A stretch of DNA of 64,000 nucleotides from an uncultured Elusimicrobiales bacterium (GTDB lineage: Bacteria > Elusimicrobiota > Elusimicrobia > Elusimicrobiales > Elusimicrobiaceae): contig CALUXB010000001.1 of NCBI GenBank assembly GCA_944324645.1, forward strand, positions 616,837 through 680,836, read 5' to 3'. Shown piece by piece: positions 7,775-15,973 of this stretch; position 1 is the stretch's first letter, and the number at the start of each line of letters is the position of its first letter. Under the pieces are notes generated by a model. That model was not told the DNA's origin, ran no database searches, and saw only the letters and a program-made list of their open reading frames with translations. A program made the translations under genes and the position numbers.

Positions 7775-8394
7775 TAAGTTAATACACGCCAAGCAGCCGC
7801 CAAAAAAAGCCAGCATAAAACCAACCATATTATTTCAGGTACTTTGACGTGTGTGGGCGGCAATTCTTTGGGCAACGCGTTGATGCGCCGCTGCAGCATA
7901 GTGGGTGCAAAGATAAAAAAAACGCCGCCTAATATTCTTACTGGCGCAGGTAATACCGGGCAACAAGCAGCCGCCAGCCCGCCCCATAATACTGTTCCCC
8001 AAAAAACGGGCGGCAAGGCGGGTTTCTTGTGCATATACAAGCAAGTTCTGTTGATAATAGCGGTCAGCTGATAAAAAGAGAAGAAGATAAAAACTGTCCT
8101 CAAAATCGGTCCAAATCGCAGCTTATTGCCGCGGGTGCTTTTATACCCGCTCTGAACGGCCTGCCATTGTTTGTAGGCCCAATAAAGCGCGAACAATCCG
8201 CAACTGAGCAAGTTAAAGAGAGATAGCCTTCCTGTGGAAATAAAATAAAAACGCGTAGAAAGCCCCGCCTGTTTAAGGCGTGCTTTTTCTTCATCACGTT
8301 TAACTTGGGAAGTATAATCCCACCCTTTTATGGCTAGGGTGTACAATACATATAAAATGCCTAACCCCAGTAAAATAGAACCTATTTTTTCCAT
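7759..8394 (-). CDS. Small multi-pass membrane protein, DUF4234-like
   Basis: A 211-residue protein with an N-terminal hydrophobic segment and about four more. The segment FYFISTGRLSLFNLLSCGLFALYWAYKQW resembles a recurring motif of uncharacterised membrane proteins (Ser, then G-L-x-x-L/Y-Y-W-x-Y-K-x-W) of the DUF4234 type, split at residues 49-77. The function is unknown. There is no Shine-Dalgarno, and the -10 lies 6 nt before the ATG, so the mRNA is probably leaderless. The 3' end overlaps pilin C convergently. The family assignment is from memory of the motif only. Confidence 0.6.
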   Translation of the reverse strand: MEKIGSILLGLGILYVLYTLAIKGWDYTSQVKRDEEKARLKQAGLSTRFYFISTGRLSLFNLLSCGLFALYWAYKQWQAVQSGYKSTRGNKLRFGPILRTVFIFFSFYQLTAIINRTCLYMHKKPALPPVFWGTVLWGGLAAACCPVLPAPVRILGGVFFIFAPTMLQRRINALPKELPPTHVKVPEIIWLVLCWLFLAAAWRVLTYQGIL

Positions 8395-8400
8395 ATACCC

Positions 8401-8428
8401 ATTATAGTAAAACTATAGGATTTGTTAA
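8401..8428 (-). promoter_or_regulatory. Promoter of the membrane-protein gene (leaderless)
   Basis: TTAACA (8428-8423), 16-nt spacer, TATAAT (8406-8401), then GGGTAT and the ATG at 8394. Transcription should start at or next to the start codon. Confidence 0.65.
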
Positions 8429-8563
8429 CGGATATTTCAATTATATCTTTCTGTCAGAGCAATTATAAAGATGTTTTGGGTGGGGTGCTGCCCGGCATCT
8501 ATGGATATGTTGCAATTTTAGAGTGATTATAAACAACATTCGGCCGGAGCCGAGTTTTAGGCG

Positions 8564-8592
8564 TTGGCGGCGGCGTCTTAAAATGATAAAAT
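8564..8592 (+). promoter_or_regulatory. Promoter of typA
   Basis: TTGGCG (8564-8569), 17-nt spacer and TAAAAT (8587-8592) with TGA just before it (extended -10). The leader would be about 100 nt. Confidence 0.6.
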
Positions 8593-8636
8593 ATATTATC
8601 TGCAAAGTGAAAGAAAGCGGCAAACCCGCAGTCAAA

Positions 8637-8667
8637 AACCTCCTGCGCAGCGGCGAGGTTATTTTTT
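8637..8667 (+). promoter_or_regulatory. Terminator-like hairpin in the typA leader
   Basis: AACCTC (8637-8642) pairs with GAGGTT (8655-8660), followed by ATTTTTT. It lies inside the predicted leader 36 nt before the start codon, so it could attenuate typA. Confidence 0.45.
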
Positions 8668-8702
8668 GCTGAAATTTTAAGTTACGGAAGAAAGAAGAAT
8701 TT

Positions 8703-10553
8703 ATGAGCAATGTTCGCAGTGACGTACGCAATGTGGCTATTATCGCCCACGTGGACCACGGCAAGACCACCGTCGTGGACGCCCTTTTAAAACTGGCCGG
8801 CGAATTTAACGTAAAAGACGACCAGGCACAGGAAACCGTGTTGGACTCCAATCCCTTGGAGCGTGAACGCGGCATTACCATTTTAGCCAAATGCACGTCT
8901 GTTAAATATAAAGACCATACCATCAATATCGTAGACACCCCGGGACACGCCGACTTCGGCAGCGAAGTGGAGCGCGTGCTGCGTATGGTGGACGGCGCTA
9001 TCTTGATGGTGGACGCGGTGGAAGGCCCTATGCCGCAGACCCGCTTTGTGCTGCGCAAAGCGTTGGCTTTGGGCTTGCGTCCGATTGTGGTTATCAATAA
9101 AATGGACCGCGAACATATCCGCCCCAGCGAAGTGGTGGACGAAGTGTTTAACCTGTTTATGGAGTTGGGTGCTACCGACGAACAGCTGGATTTCCCGATT
9201 TTGTACGCTTCCGGGCGTGAAGGCTGGGCCAGCGTGAAAATGGAAGAAAAAGGCAAAGACATTGCGCCTCTTTTAGACACCATTATTTCCCACGTGCCTG
9301 CCCCGGTGGCTATGCCTAATGACCCGCTTCAAATGCAAGTGACAATGCTGGATTACAACAACTTTTTGGGCCACGTCGGCATTGGCCGCATTTTGGCCGG
9401 CAAAATCACCCGCGGGCAGAGCGTGGTGCTTATTCATCACGACGGCAAACAGACGCCCGCCAAAGCGGTCAAAATAGAAATGTTTGAAGGGCTTGGCAAA
9501 AAAGAAGTGGAAAGCGCCCAAGCCGGCGACATCGTCTCTATTGCCGGGTTAGAAGGGGTGGACGTGGGCGACACGGTCTGCCAGCCTGATTTCCCTATGC
9601 CGCTGCCGCCGCTGGCTATTGATGAGCCGACGATGTCTATGGACTTTATGGTTAACGACAGCCCGTTCTCCGGTCAAGAAGGCAAATTTGTGACCAGCCG
9701 CCACCTCAAAAACCGCCTGGAAAAAGAAGCTCAGACCAATGTGGGCCTGAAAGTGGTGCCGCTGGAGGGCGAGGGCAAGTTTAAAGTCTATGGCCGCGGA
9801 GAGCTGCATTTAACCGTGCTGATTGAGAATATGCGCCGCGAAGGGTTTGAGCTGGCGGTGTCCTCCCCGGAAGTGATTTATAAAGAAGAAAACGGGCAGA
9901 TTTTAGAGCCTATGGAATATTTGGTGCTGGATATTAAATCCGAATATCAGGGCGCGGTTTTTACGCTGGTGGGTCAACGGGCGGCACGGCTGGAAAATAT
10001 GGTGGCTGAGGGCCAAGACCGCCTGCGGCTGGAATATTTAATTCCGTCCCGCGCGCTGATTGGTTTTAAAAATGACTTTTTGACCGGCACCCGTGGCACG
10101 GGCATTATGCACCACAGCTTTAACGGCTTTTACCCCAAGGTCAACCTGCCGCCGCTTCGCCACAATGGCGTGCTGGTGGCTAAGGAAGACGGCGTCACCA
10201 CGGCTTATGCGCTGTTTGCGTTGGAAAACGGCGGGGAGCTGTTTTTGGGCCCCGGCGAAAAAGTGTACGCGGGCCAAATCGTGGGGGAAAACTCCCGCGA
10301 CAATGACCTGGTGGTCAACCCCTGCAAAGCCAAACATTTAAGCAATATGCGCAGCTCTTCCAGCGACGAGTCTTATACGCTTACCCCGCCGCGCCAGATG
10401 AGCTTGGAACAGGCGGTGGAATACATCGCCCCGGACGAGCTGGTGGAAATTACGCCCAAGTCCTTGCGCCTGCGCAAGAAAATTTTGGTGCACCACCTGC
10501 GCAAACGCGCGGCGATAGCCGAAGAGAAAATGCTGGAAGGCCAAGCAGATTAA
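8703..10553 (+). CDS. typA: Translational GTPase TypA/BipA
   Basis: A 616-residue translation-factor GTPase that binds the ribosome and aids assembly or stress adaptation. G1 is AHVDHGKTT (residues 15-23), the switch region ERERGITI, G3 DTPGHADFG and G4 NKMDRE. The later blocks match the EF-G-like domains and the BipA-specific C-terminus ([30 protein letters not shown]). The length is normal. It stands alone between its own promoter and a strong terminator. A GGAAG-AAGAAG stretch precedes the ATG. Confidence 0.96.
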   Translation: MSNVRSDVRNVAIIAHVDHGKTTVVDALLKLAGEFNVKDDQAQETVLDSNPLERERGITILAKCTSVKYKDHTINIVDTPGHADFGSEVERVLRMVDGAILMVDAVEGPMPQTRFVLRKALALGLRPIVVINKMDREHIRPSEVVDEVFNLFMELGATDEQLDFPILYASGREGWASVKMEEKGKDIAPLLDTIISHVPAPVAMPNDPLQMQVTMLDYNNFLGHVGIGRILAGKITRGQSVVLIHHDGKQTPAKAVKIEMFEGLGKKEVESAQAGDIVSIAGLEGVDVGDTVCQPDFPMPLPPLAIDEPTMSMDFMVNDSPFSGQEGKFVTSRHLKNRLEKEAQTNVGLKVVPLEGEGKFKVYGRGELHLTVLIENMRREGFELAVSSPEVIYKEENGQILEPMEYLVLDIKSEYQGAVFTLVGQRAARLENMVAEGQDRLRLEYLIPSRALIGFKNDFLTGTRGTGIMHHSFNGFYPKVNLPPLRHNGVLVAKEDGVTTAYALFALENGGELFLGPGEKVYAGQIVGENSRDNDLVVNPCKAKHLSNMRSSSSDESYTLTPPRQMSLEQAVEYIAPDELVEITPKSLRLRKKILVHHLRKRAAIAEEKMLEGQAD

Positions 10554-10571
10554 ACTTGTTTTTTCTACCCC

Positions 10572-10598
10572 GGCCCCGTTTCAAACGGGGCCATTTTT
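10572..10598 (+). terminator. Intrinsic terminator of typA
   Basis: GGCCCCG and CGGGGCC with loop TTTCAAA, followed by ATTTTT. Confidence 0.92.
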
Positions 10599-10701
10599 GT
10601 ATCTAGAAAACTTTGCTAGGCCGGAGATGTTATTTATAAATATTTCACAAAGAAAACTTCGGCATAAGCCTGAGGTTTGTGATATGCCATATAATAAAGA
10701 T

Positions 10702-10729
10702 TTGAAAGGCATTTTTTTGCTAATATAAA
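10702..10729 (+). promoter_or_regulatory. Candidate promoter of pilin D
   Basis: TTGAAA (10702-10707), 16-nt spacer, TATAAA (10724-10729). The predicted leader is about 22 nt and contains GAGG before the ATG. Confidence 0.5.
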
Positions 10730-10757
10730 TAGAAGCTGATAGAAAAACGAGGAAAAT

Positions 10758-11279
10758 ATGAAAAAAGGATTCACATTGATAGAGTTATTGGTAGTAGTGT
10801 TAATTATTGGTATTTTGGCGGCCATTGCGCTGCCGCAGTATCAAAGTGCCGTGGACAAAGCCCGTTTTACTCAGCTTATTGTAAATACCGATGCCGCCCT
10901 TAAATCCCAACAGGTTTATTTTATGGGAAACGGCGCTTATGCCGTGTCTTGGGATGATTTGGACGGAATGCTTCCGCCCGGCTATGAAAAGCAATCCCAG
11001 CGAGTATTGCGCAATGCAAAACAAAAAACCAGTATACAGTTGGGCTGTGCTGTTCAAGCAGGAGAGGGCGGACAATCTACGGATTGTCCCACCAGCTATT
11101 TATTCTCTAAAGAGGACACGCTTAATGTGGCTTATTGGACGGATATGACCGGAAAGGACCGCCGCTGTTTGGCCTACCCGGACGGAGGAAACCGGGCCAA
11201 AAATCTCTGCCGCGCGATGACTGCTTCTACGGTGGAATATCCCTCCAGCAATGCCGTATATTATAAATTTACCAATTAG
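10758..11279 (+). CDS. Type IV pilin-like protein (pilin D)
   Basis: A 173-residue prepilin with leader MKKG and signal FTLIELLVVVLIIGILAAIALPQYQSAV. Cysteines fall in LGCAVQ to TDC and in a C-x13-C pair (RRCLAYP to NLCRAM), the same arrangement as pilins A to C. GAGG precedes the start. It has its own promoter and terminator, so it is an orphan pilin gene remote from any pilus assembly genes in this window. Confidence 0.9.
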   Translation: MKKGFTLIELLVVVLIIGILAAIALPQYQSAVDKARFTQLIVNTDAALKSQQVYFMGNGAYAVSWDDLDGMLPPGYEKQSQRVLRNAKQKTSIQLGCAVQAGEGGQSTDCPTSYLFSKEDTLNVAYWTDMTGKDRRCLAYPDGGNRAKNLCRAMTASTVEYPSSNAVYYKFTN

Positions 11280-11302
11280 TTTTTGCCCCGTATGGATCAT
11301 AT

Positions 11303-11334
11303 AAAAACACCCTGCCAGAAGCAGGGTGTTTTTT
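11303..11334. terminator. Bidirectional terminator between pilin D and frr
   Basis: AAACACCCTGC and GCAGGGTGTTT form an 11-bp perfect stem with loop CAGAA, with T-runs on both strands. It serves the convergent pilin D and frr. Confidence 0.93.
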
Positions 11335-11356
11335 ATACAGAACATTGCAAACGGTC

Positions 11357-11920
11357 TTATACTTTCATGATTTCGGCTTCTTTATCCGCCACCAGTTTGT
11401 CAATTTGGGCGATGTTGGCGTCGGTAGCTTTTTGGACGTCCGCTTCGTAGCGTTTGAGGTCATCCTCGGTCACTTCGCCAGCCTTTTGGGCTTTTTTGAC
11501 TTTTTCTAAAATATCGCGGCGGGTATTGCGCACGGCCACTTTAAAATCTTCGCTCATCTTGGCTATGTTTTTAGCCAAGGTTTTGCGGCGGTCTTCGGTC
11601 ATAGAGGGCAGCGTAATGCGCACTACTTTGCCGTCATTAACCGGGCTGGCGCCCAAATCGGCCTTTTGCAAGGCTTTGTCAATATCGTTTAAAGAAGAAA
11701 TATCCCACGGCTGTATTTCCAGCGTCTTGGCGTCTAAAACATTAATCATCGCCAGTTGTTTGAGCGGAGTGGGCGTGCCGTAATATTCTACGCGGATATT
11801 TTCCAGCAGCTGCGCGCTGGCGCGGCCGGTGCGGATGGTGGATAAGTCTTGGCGGAGCTTGTCCACGTGTCCGGCCATTTCGGTTTTTCCTTTACTGATA
11901 AATTCGTTGATGGCTTCCAT
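11357..11920 (-). CDS. frr: Ribosome recycling factor
   Basis: A 187-residue protein of normal length that splits post-termination ribosomes with EF-G. It shows the family blocks LRQDLSTIRTGRASAQLLENIRVEYYG, PLKQLAMINV, KVVRITLPSMTEDRRK and VAVRNTRRDILEK. It lies downstream of pyrH, as in most bacteria. An extended -10 in the short pyrH-frr gap suggests it is also transcribed separately. AGAGGAT precedes the start. Confidence 0.96.
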   Translation of the reverse strand: MEAINEFISKGKTEMAGHVDKLRQDLSTIRTGRASAQLLENIRVEYYGTPTPLKQLAMINVLDAKTLEIQPWDISSLNDIDKALQKADLGASPVNDGKVVRITLPSMTEDRRKTLAKNIAKMSEDFKVAVRNTRRDILEKVKKAQKAGEVTEDDLKRYEADVQKATDANIAQIDKLVADKEAEIMKV

Positions 11921-11946
11921 AAAATCCTCTGTAAGTAAGATAATTT

Positions 11947-11955
11947 ATTATAGCA
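11947..11955 (-). promoter_or_regulatory. Extended -10 promoter of frr
   Basis: TGC-TATAAT on the minus strand, about 27 nt before the frr start. There is no convincing -35. Confidence 0.5.
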
Positions 11956-11980
11956 ATTCCGCTCCCTCTACGTCAGGGGG

Positions 11981-12700
11981 TTAATAAATTACGGTGCCGA
12001 TGTCTTCACCGCAGACGGCGCGTTTGATGTTGCCTTTTTTGTGCAGGTTAAACACTTGCACGGGCACTTTGTTTTCCATACAAATAGCCAAAGCCGCCGT
12101 ATCCATAAATTGCAAATGTTTGGCGATAGTATCTTTAAAAGAAATTCTCTTAATGCGTTTGGCTTTGGGGTTTTTGCGCGGGTCGCTGTCATAGACGCCG
12201 TCCACCTGGGTGGCTTTTAACAGCACATCGGCGTTGATTTCAGAGGCGCGCAGCGCCGCGGCGCTGTCGGTGGTAAAATAGGGGTTACCCGTGCCGCCTG
12301 CAAAGATGACAATACGTCCCTTTTCCAGGTGGCGCAGCGCGCGGCGGCGCACAAAAGGTTCTGCCATTTGGTAAATGTTGACGGAAGTTTGCACCCGGGT
12401 CGGCACGCCGATTTCTTCCAGCGCAGACTGCAGGGCAATGGCGTTAATGACGGTAGCCAGCATACCCATACCGTCGGAATTTACGCGGTCAATGACGCCG
12501 CCGCCGTCGCGCAGGCCGCGCCAAATGTTGCCTCCGCCTATCACAATAGCCAGCTGGCAGCCTGTTTTGTGCACTTGGGCGATTTCTTGGGCAATATCTT
12601 TAAGCGGTTTGGGATCTACGCCCCGGCAGCCGTCTTGGCTTAACGCTTCGCCGGAGAGTTTAAGTAAAATTCTTCTTTTGCACGGTTTTTTATTTACCAT
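11981..12700 (-). CDS. pyrH: UMP kinase
   Basis: A 239-residue amino-acid-kinase-fold enzyme that phosphorylates UMP to UDP. Motifs: KLSGEAL near the N-terminus, GGGNIWRG (residues 54-61), DRVNSDGMGMLATVINA, and GTGNPYFTTDSAAALRA for nucleotide binding. The length is typical. GAGGATATT precedes the ATG. Its position in the rpsB-tsf-pyrH-frr order is conserved, but here a terminator separates it from tsf and it has its own extended -10. Confidence 0.96.
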   Translation of the reverse strand: MVNKKPCKRRILLKLSGEALSQDGCRGVDPKPLKDIAQEIAQVHKTGCQLAIVIGGGNIWRGLRDGGGVIDRVNSDGMGMLATVINAIALQSALEEIGVPTRVQTSVNIYQMAEPFVRRRALRHLEKGRIVIFAGGTGNPYFTTDSAAALRASEINADVLLKATQVDGVYDSDPRKNPKAKRIKRISFKDTIAKHLQFMDTAALAICMENKVPVQVFNLHKKGNIKRAVCGEDIGTVIY

Positions 12701-12723
12701 AATATCCTCTTTGGGTTTTTTTT

Positions 12724-12732
12724 ATTCTAGCA
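12724..12732 (-). promoter_or_regulatory. Extended -10 promoter of pyrH
   Basis: TGC-TAGAAT on the minus strand, 23 nt before the pyrH ATG. Confidence 0.45.
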
Positions 12733-12945
12733 AAAACGGGGGGAAAATACTTTCCTTTCCTCTTTTTAATTTTACCAGCCTTTCTTCTGTTTTTTCAGTC
12801 CGCCGTTTATTTGGCTCTGCCAATTCCTTTCTGTTGCGCGAGAAGCAGAGCCGGCGGCAGATGCTTTTTCCCAATTATATCCGTAAAAACATCTGTGCCG
12901 GCGGGGCGGAGAGGCTTTTTCCTGCCTAGGCGAGTTTCACCCGGG

Positions 12946-12977
12946 CAGAAAAAAGCCCCTCTTGCGAGGGGCTTTAA
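12946..12977 (-). terminator. Intrinsic terminator of rpsB-tsf
   Basis: AAAGCCCCTC and GAGGGGCTTT with a 4-nt loop, followed on the minus strand by a T-run, directly after the tsf stop. Confidence 0.93.
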
Positions 12978-12979
12978 AA

Positions 12980-13804
12980 CTAGAAGCGAACGAAACGAAC
13001 TACTTTGAGTTCACATCCCAGCGCTTTGGATTCTTCGGCCAAGTAATCGGCAACGGTTTTTTTGTTGTCTTTAATAGTCGGCTGTTCCAACAGGCAGGTT
13101 TCTTTGGCGAACTTTTTGATTTTGCCGGGCAGCATCTTGGCAATCATTTCGTCGGCTTTGCCTTCGTTTTTGGCTTGGGTGCGGTAAATGTCCAGTTCTT
13201 TGTCAATATCGGCTTGCGGAATATCTTTGGCATCTACCCACATACTTTGCATACCTACGGTGTGCATAGCCAGGCCGCGGGCAATTTCGTGCACTTTTTC
13301 GGTGTCTTTGCAGCCGGTGGCGGCAATTTCCAATAAAGAGGCTTTTTTGTTGTCGGAGTGGACGTAAGAAGCAATCACGTCGCCGTCGGCGGCTACCCAG
13401 TTGTAAGCGCCTTTGAAGGTGGTGTTTTCGCCGAATTTGGGGGCTTTTTCCACAATCATATTTTTGATGTGTTCATCGGCCGTATAGTCGGCAATTTCGG
13501 GGTGCTGCAAGACGTAATCGGCAATAGCGTCAGCCAAAGCGATAAAGTCCGGCGTTTTGGCCACAAAGTCCGTTTCGCAGCCCAGGTAGGCCATAGCGAA
13601 GCGTTTGCCGTCGGTCTTGACGGAGACGCGGCCTTCTTTGGTGGCTCTGTCGGCGCGTTTAGCCATATCGGCCAAGCCTTTTTTGCGCAGAGCGACGACG
13701 GCCTGCTCCATATCGTTGTTATTTTCTTCCAGGGCTTTTTTGCAAGCCATTAGGCCGGCGCCCGTTTTTTCTCTTAAAATCTTAATGTTTTCAGCTAAAG
13801 ACAT
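12980..13804 (-). CDS. tsf: Elongation factor Ts
   Basis: A 274-residue nucleotide-exchange factor for EF-Tu. The N-terminal UBA-like module reads LREKTGAGLMACKKALEENNNDMEQAVVALRKKGL. The EF-Tu contact motif is GCETDFVAKTPDF (around residue 74). HTVGMQSMWVDAKDIP marks the second core repeat. The length is normal and AGGAGAAT precedes the start. It follows rpsB after 64 nt without a terminator, so both are cotranscribed. Confidence 0.96.
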   Translation of the reverse strand: MSLAENIKILREKTGAGLMACKKALEENNNDMEQAVVALRKKGLADMAKRADRATKEGRVSVKTDGKRFAMAYLGCETDFVAKTPDFIALADAIADYVLQHPEIADYTADEHIKNMIVEKAPKFGENTTFKGAYNWVAADGDVIASYVHSDNKKASLLEIAATGCKDTEKVHEIARGLAMHTVGMQSMWVDAKDIPQADIDKELDIYRTQAKNEGKADEMIAKMLPGKIKKFAKETCLLEQPTIKDNKKTVADYLAEESKALGCELKVVRFVRF

Positions 13805-13868
13805 GGTATTCTCCTAAACCAGTTAAATCGGTTGTCCGGGCCGCAACAGCGGCCCGGAGACGGAAAGT

Positions 13869-14924
13869 TTATTTGGCTTCAGAAGCGGCTTCTTCTTTGG
13901 CTTCTTCTGCTTTTTCTTCGGCTTTTACGGCTTTTTTAGCCGTGGTTTTCTTAGCCGTGGTTTTTTTGGCGGCGGGTTTTTTAGCCGTGGTTTTTTTGGC
14001 GGTTTTGGCCTTTTTTTCTTCAGCCGGGGCGGCTTCTTCTTTTACTTCTTCCGCTTTGGCTTCTTTGGTTTCTTCTTTAACTTCTTCGGCCTTTACTTCC
14101 TCTTTTACTTCCGCTTTGGCTTCTTCGGCTTTTTCACCGGCCAGCATAATGCTTTCAAAGGCTTGGGCCATGGCCGGGTTGGCCGGGGCGGCTTCGCCTT
14201 CTTCGGCAGCGGCGGCCTGGGCCGGCTGTTTGGCGGCTTCGGCTTCGGCGCGGCCTTCTAACACGGCATCGGCAATGGCGGCGCAGAACAGTTTAATGGA
14301 GCGGGCCGCATCGTCGTTGCCCGGCACGGGCACGTCAATCAAATCGGGGTCGCAGTTGGTGTCGCAGACGGCTACCACAGGAATGCCCAACACGTGGGAT
14401 TCGCGCACGGCGCCGGCGGTATCCACCGGGTCAATGACAAACACCACATCCGGCAATACTTTCATCTCGCGGATGCCGCCCAACAATTTCTGCAAGCGGT
14501 TGAGCTCTTTGCTCAAGCGGCTGGCTTCTTTTTTGGAAATGGCTTTAAATACACCGGAGGCTTCCCATTTTTCCAGCTCGTTCATACGTTCAATGGATTT
14601 CTTGACGGTTTGGAAGTTGGTCAGCGTGCCGCCCAGCCATTTTTCGTGAATGCAATACACATCGGCGCGGGCCGCTTCGGTAGCGATAGCTTCCTGGGCC
14701 TGTTTTTTCGTGCCGACGAACAAAAATTTAGAACCTTTCTTCGCTTCTTCTTTTACAAAAGCGCAGGCTTTTTTCAGTTCTTTGGCGGTTTTCTGTAAAT
14801 CTAAGATATGCACCCCGTTGCGTTCGCCGAAAATAAAACGGCTCATTTTGGGGTTCCAGCGGGAGGTTTGGTGTCCAAAATGCACACCCGCTTCCAACAT
14901 AGACTTCATGGATACGTTGCTCAT
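13869..14924 (-). CDS. rpsB: 30S ribosomal protein S2 with long charged C-terminal tail
   Basis: The start chosen is [19 protein letters not shown] with AAGGAGAG upstream; an earlier in-frame ATG lacks support. Residues 1 to about 230 are ordinary S2 ([60 protein letters not shown]). The remaining 110 to 120 residues are an Ala/Glu/Lys-rich tail. It is first acidic (repeats of [12 protein letters not shown] type), then strongly basic with repeats of the [10 protein letters not shown] type. The basic part resembles histone H1-like bacterial tails. The usual S2 length is about 250. The tail may be disordered or bind RNA; that is inference. Confidence 0.95.
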   Translation of the reverse strand: MSNVSMKSMLEAGVHFGHQTSRWNPKMSRFIFGERNGVHILDLQKTAKELKKACAFVKEEAKKGSKFLFVGTKKQAQEAIATEAARADVYCIHEKWLGGTLTNFQTVKKSIERMNELEKWEASGVFKAISKKEASRLSKELNRLQKLLGGIREMKVLPDVVFVIDPVDTAGAVRESHVLGIPVVAVCDTNCDPDLIDVPVPGNDDAARSIKLFCAAIADAVLEGRAEAEAAKQPAQAAAAEEGEAAPANPAMAQAFESIMLAGEKAEEAKAEVKEEVKAEEVKEETKEAKAEEVKEEAAPAEEKKAKTAKKTTAKKPAAKKTTAKKTTAKKAVKAEEKAEEAKEEAASEAK

Positions 14925-15055
14925 TATACTCTCCTTGTGGGGCGTCAACCAAAATTAGGGAAGGGGGATTCCCCGGCGGTTTTTGCCCGGGTTTAAGAGA
15001 GGAAGGACTTTGATTTGCAACCAGGTTGCGCCCTGCCAGTCATAAACCTATAGAT

Positions 15056-15064
15056 ATTATAGCA
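15056..15064 (-). promoter_or_regulatory. Extended -10 promoter of rpsB-tsf
   Basis: TGC-TATAAT on the minus strand, directly after the terminator of the upstream gene. The leader of about 125 nt contains the palindrome GCAACC-T-GGTTGC (about 15017-15029), a possible S2-responsive structure. Confidence 0.6.
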
Positions 15065-15091
15065 AAAAAAACCGCGCCTTGGGGGCGCGGT
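15063..15091 (-). terminator. Intrinsic terminator of the secreted repeat protein
   Basis: On the minus strand ACCGCGCC and GGCGCGGT form an 8-bp stem, followed by eight T. The T-run abuts the rpsB extended -10. Confidence 0.93.
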
Positions 15092-15109
15092 GTAAAACAA
15101 GGGATTTGT

Positions 15110-15673
15110 TTAGAAGCGGCCGTTGATGAACACCATCGCGGGCAGCCAGCCGTTGCGGGCAATGTTGAGCAAGCCAATTTGCAAACCGTAAATGTCTTCG
15201 GTATAGTTGACAAAACCCCATTGCAACCCATTGACGGATTTAGCCACGTTGACAAAGCCCAGCTGCACGCCGGTAAAGGAGTCGGTCAAGTTCACACCGC
15301 CCCATTGCACACCGGTGAAATCCTGGGTGTTTTGCGCCACAATACCAGACTGCAACCCTAAAAAGTTGTCAGATTTGGCATAGATGGCAGCTTGGAAACC
15401 CGTAAAATTGGGTGTAACGGTATAACCCCACGCCCATTGTATACCGACTAAATCATTTTTGGCGTTGGCATAGAGGATATCCCACTGCACGCCGGTCACG
15501 TGGTCCGCCACGGAGCCGATACCCAAGTCCACACCGGTCACGCTGTCAATGTTGTTGGGAATACCTACCGCAATGCGGTCCCACAGAGAGAGTTTGAAGT
15601 TGGCATCTCCGCTGGCAGCCATAGCCGGCAGCGCCGCTACAGCCAAAGCAAGCATAAGAACTAATTTTTTCAT
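15110..15673 (-). CDS. Secreted or surface protein with short G-[VLI]-Q repeats
   Basis: A 187-residue protein with a clear signal peptide (MKKLVLMLALAVAALPAMAAS). About nine degenerate repeats of 14 to 16 residues follow, each with a core like FTGVQWGGVN, FTGVQLGFVN, VNGLQWGFVN or IYGLQIGLLN. This resembles surface-repeat proteins of the LA_2272 type, an assignment from memory of the repeat pattern. The regular spacing suggests a beta-strand repeat fold in the outer envelope. The function is unknown. It has its own promoter and terminator. Confidence 0.75.
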   Translation of the reverse strand: MKKLVLMLALAVAALPAMAASGDANFKLSLWDRIAVGIPNNIDSVTGVDLGIGSVADHVTGVQWDILYANAKNDLVGIQWAWGYTVTPNFTGFQAAIYAKSDNFLGLQSGIVAQNTQDFTGVQWGGVNLTDSFTGVQLGFVNVAKSVNGLQWGFVNYTEDIYGLQIGLLNIARNGWLPAMVFINGRF

Positions 15674-15710
15674 TTACGCTTTCTCCTTTTAAAAAAATAC
15701 TGACCCGGTT

Positions 15711-15741
15711 ATTGTAGCTTTTTTTGCAAGAAAAAAGTCAA
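15711..15741 (-). promoter_or_regulatory. Candidate promoter of the secreted repeat protein
   Basis: TTGACT (15741-15736), a 19-nt spacer and TACAAT (15716-15711). The hexamers are strong but the spacing is longer than optimal. Confidence 0.45.
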
Positions 15742-15973
15742 TATTTTGTAAAAATTTTTTCTCTCTTCGGCAAAAAGCTTCTAAAACGCTTTGGGGTGCA
15801 CGAAAAAATGGGAAACTTCTTAGTTTTTTACCTTAGCTGCGCCGGGCTTGCTGCTGTTCAGGTTAAAACTGGACTGCAAGAGCTAAATTTTATCTACAAA
15901 GTAACATCTACCAGCATTGGGAAAAATGCCAAGTACTAATCAATAAAATAGTAAAATATATATAGAGGAAAAT

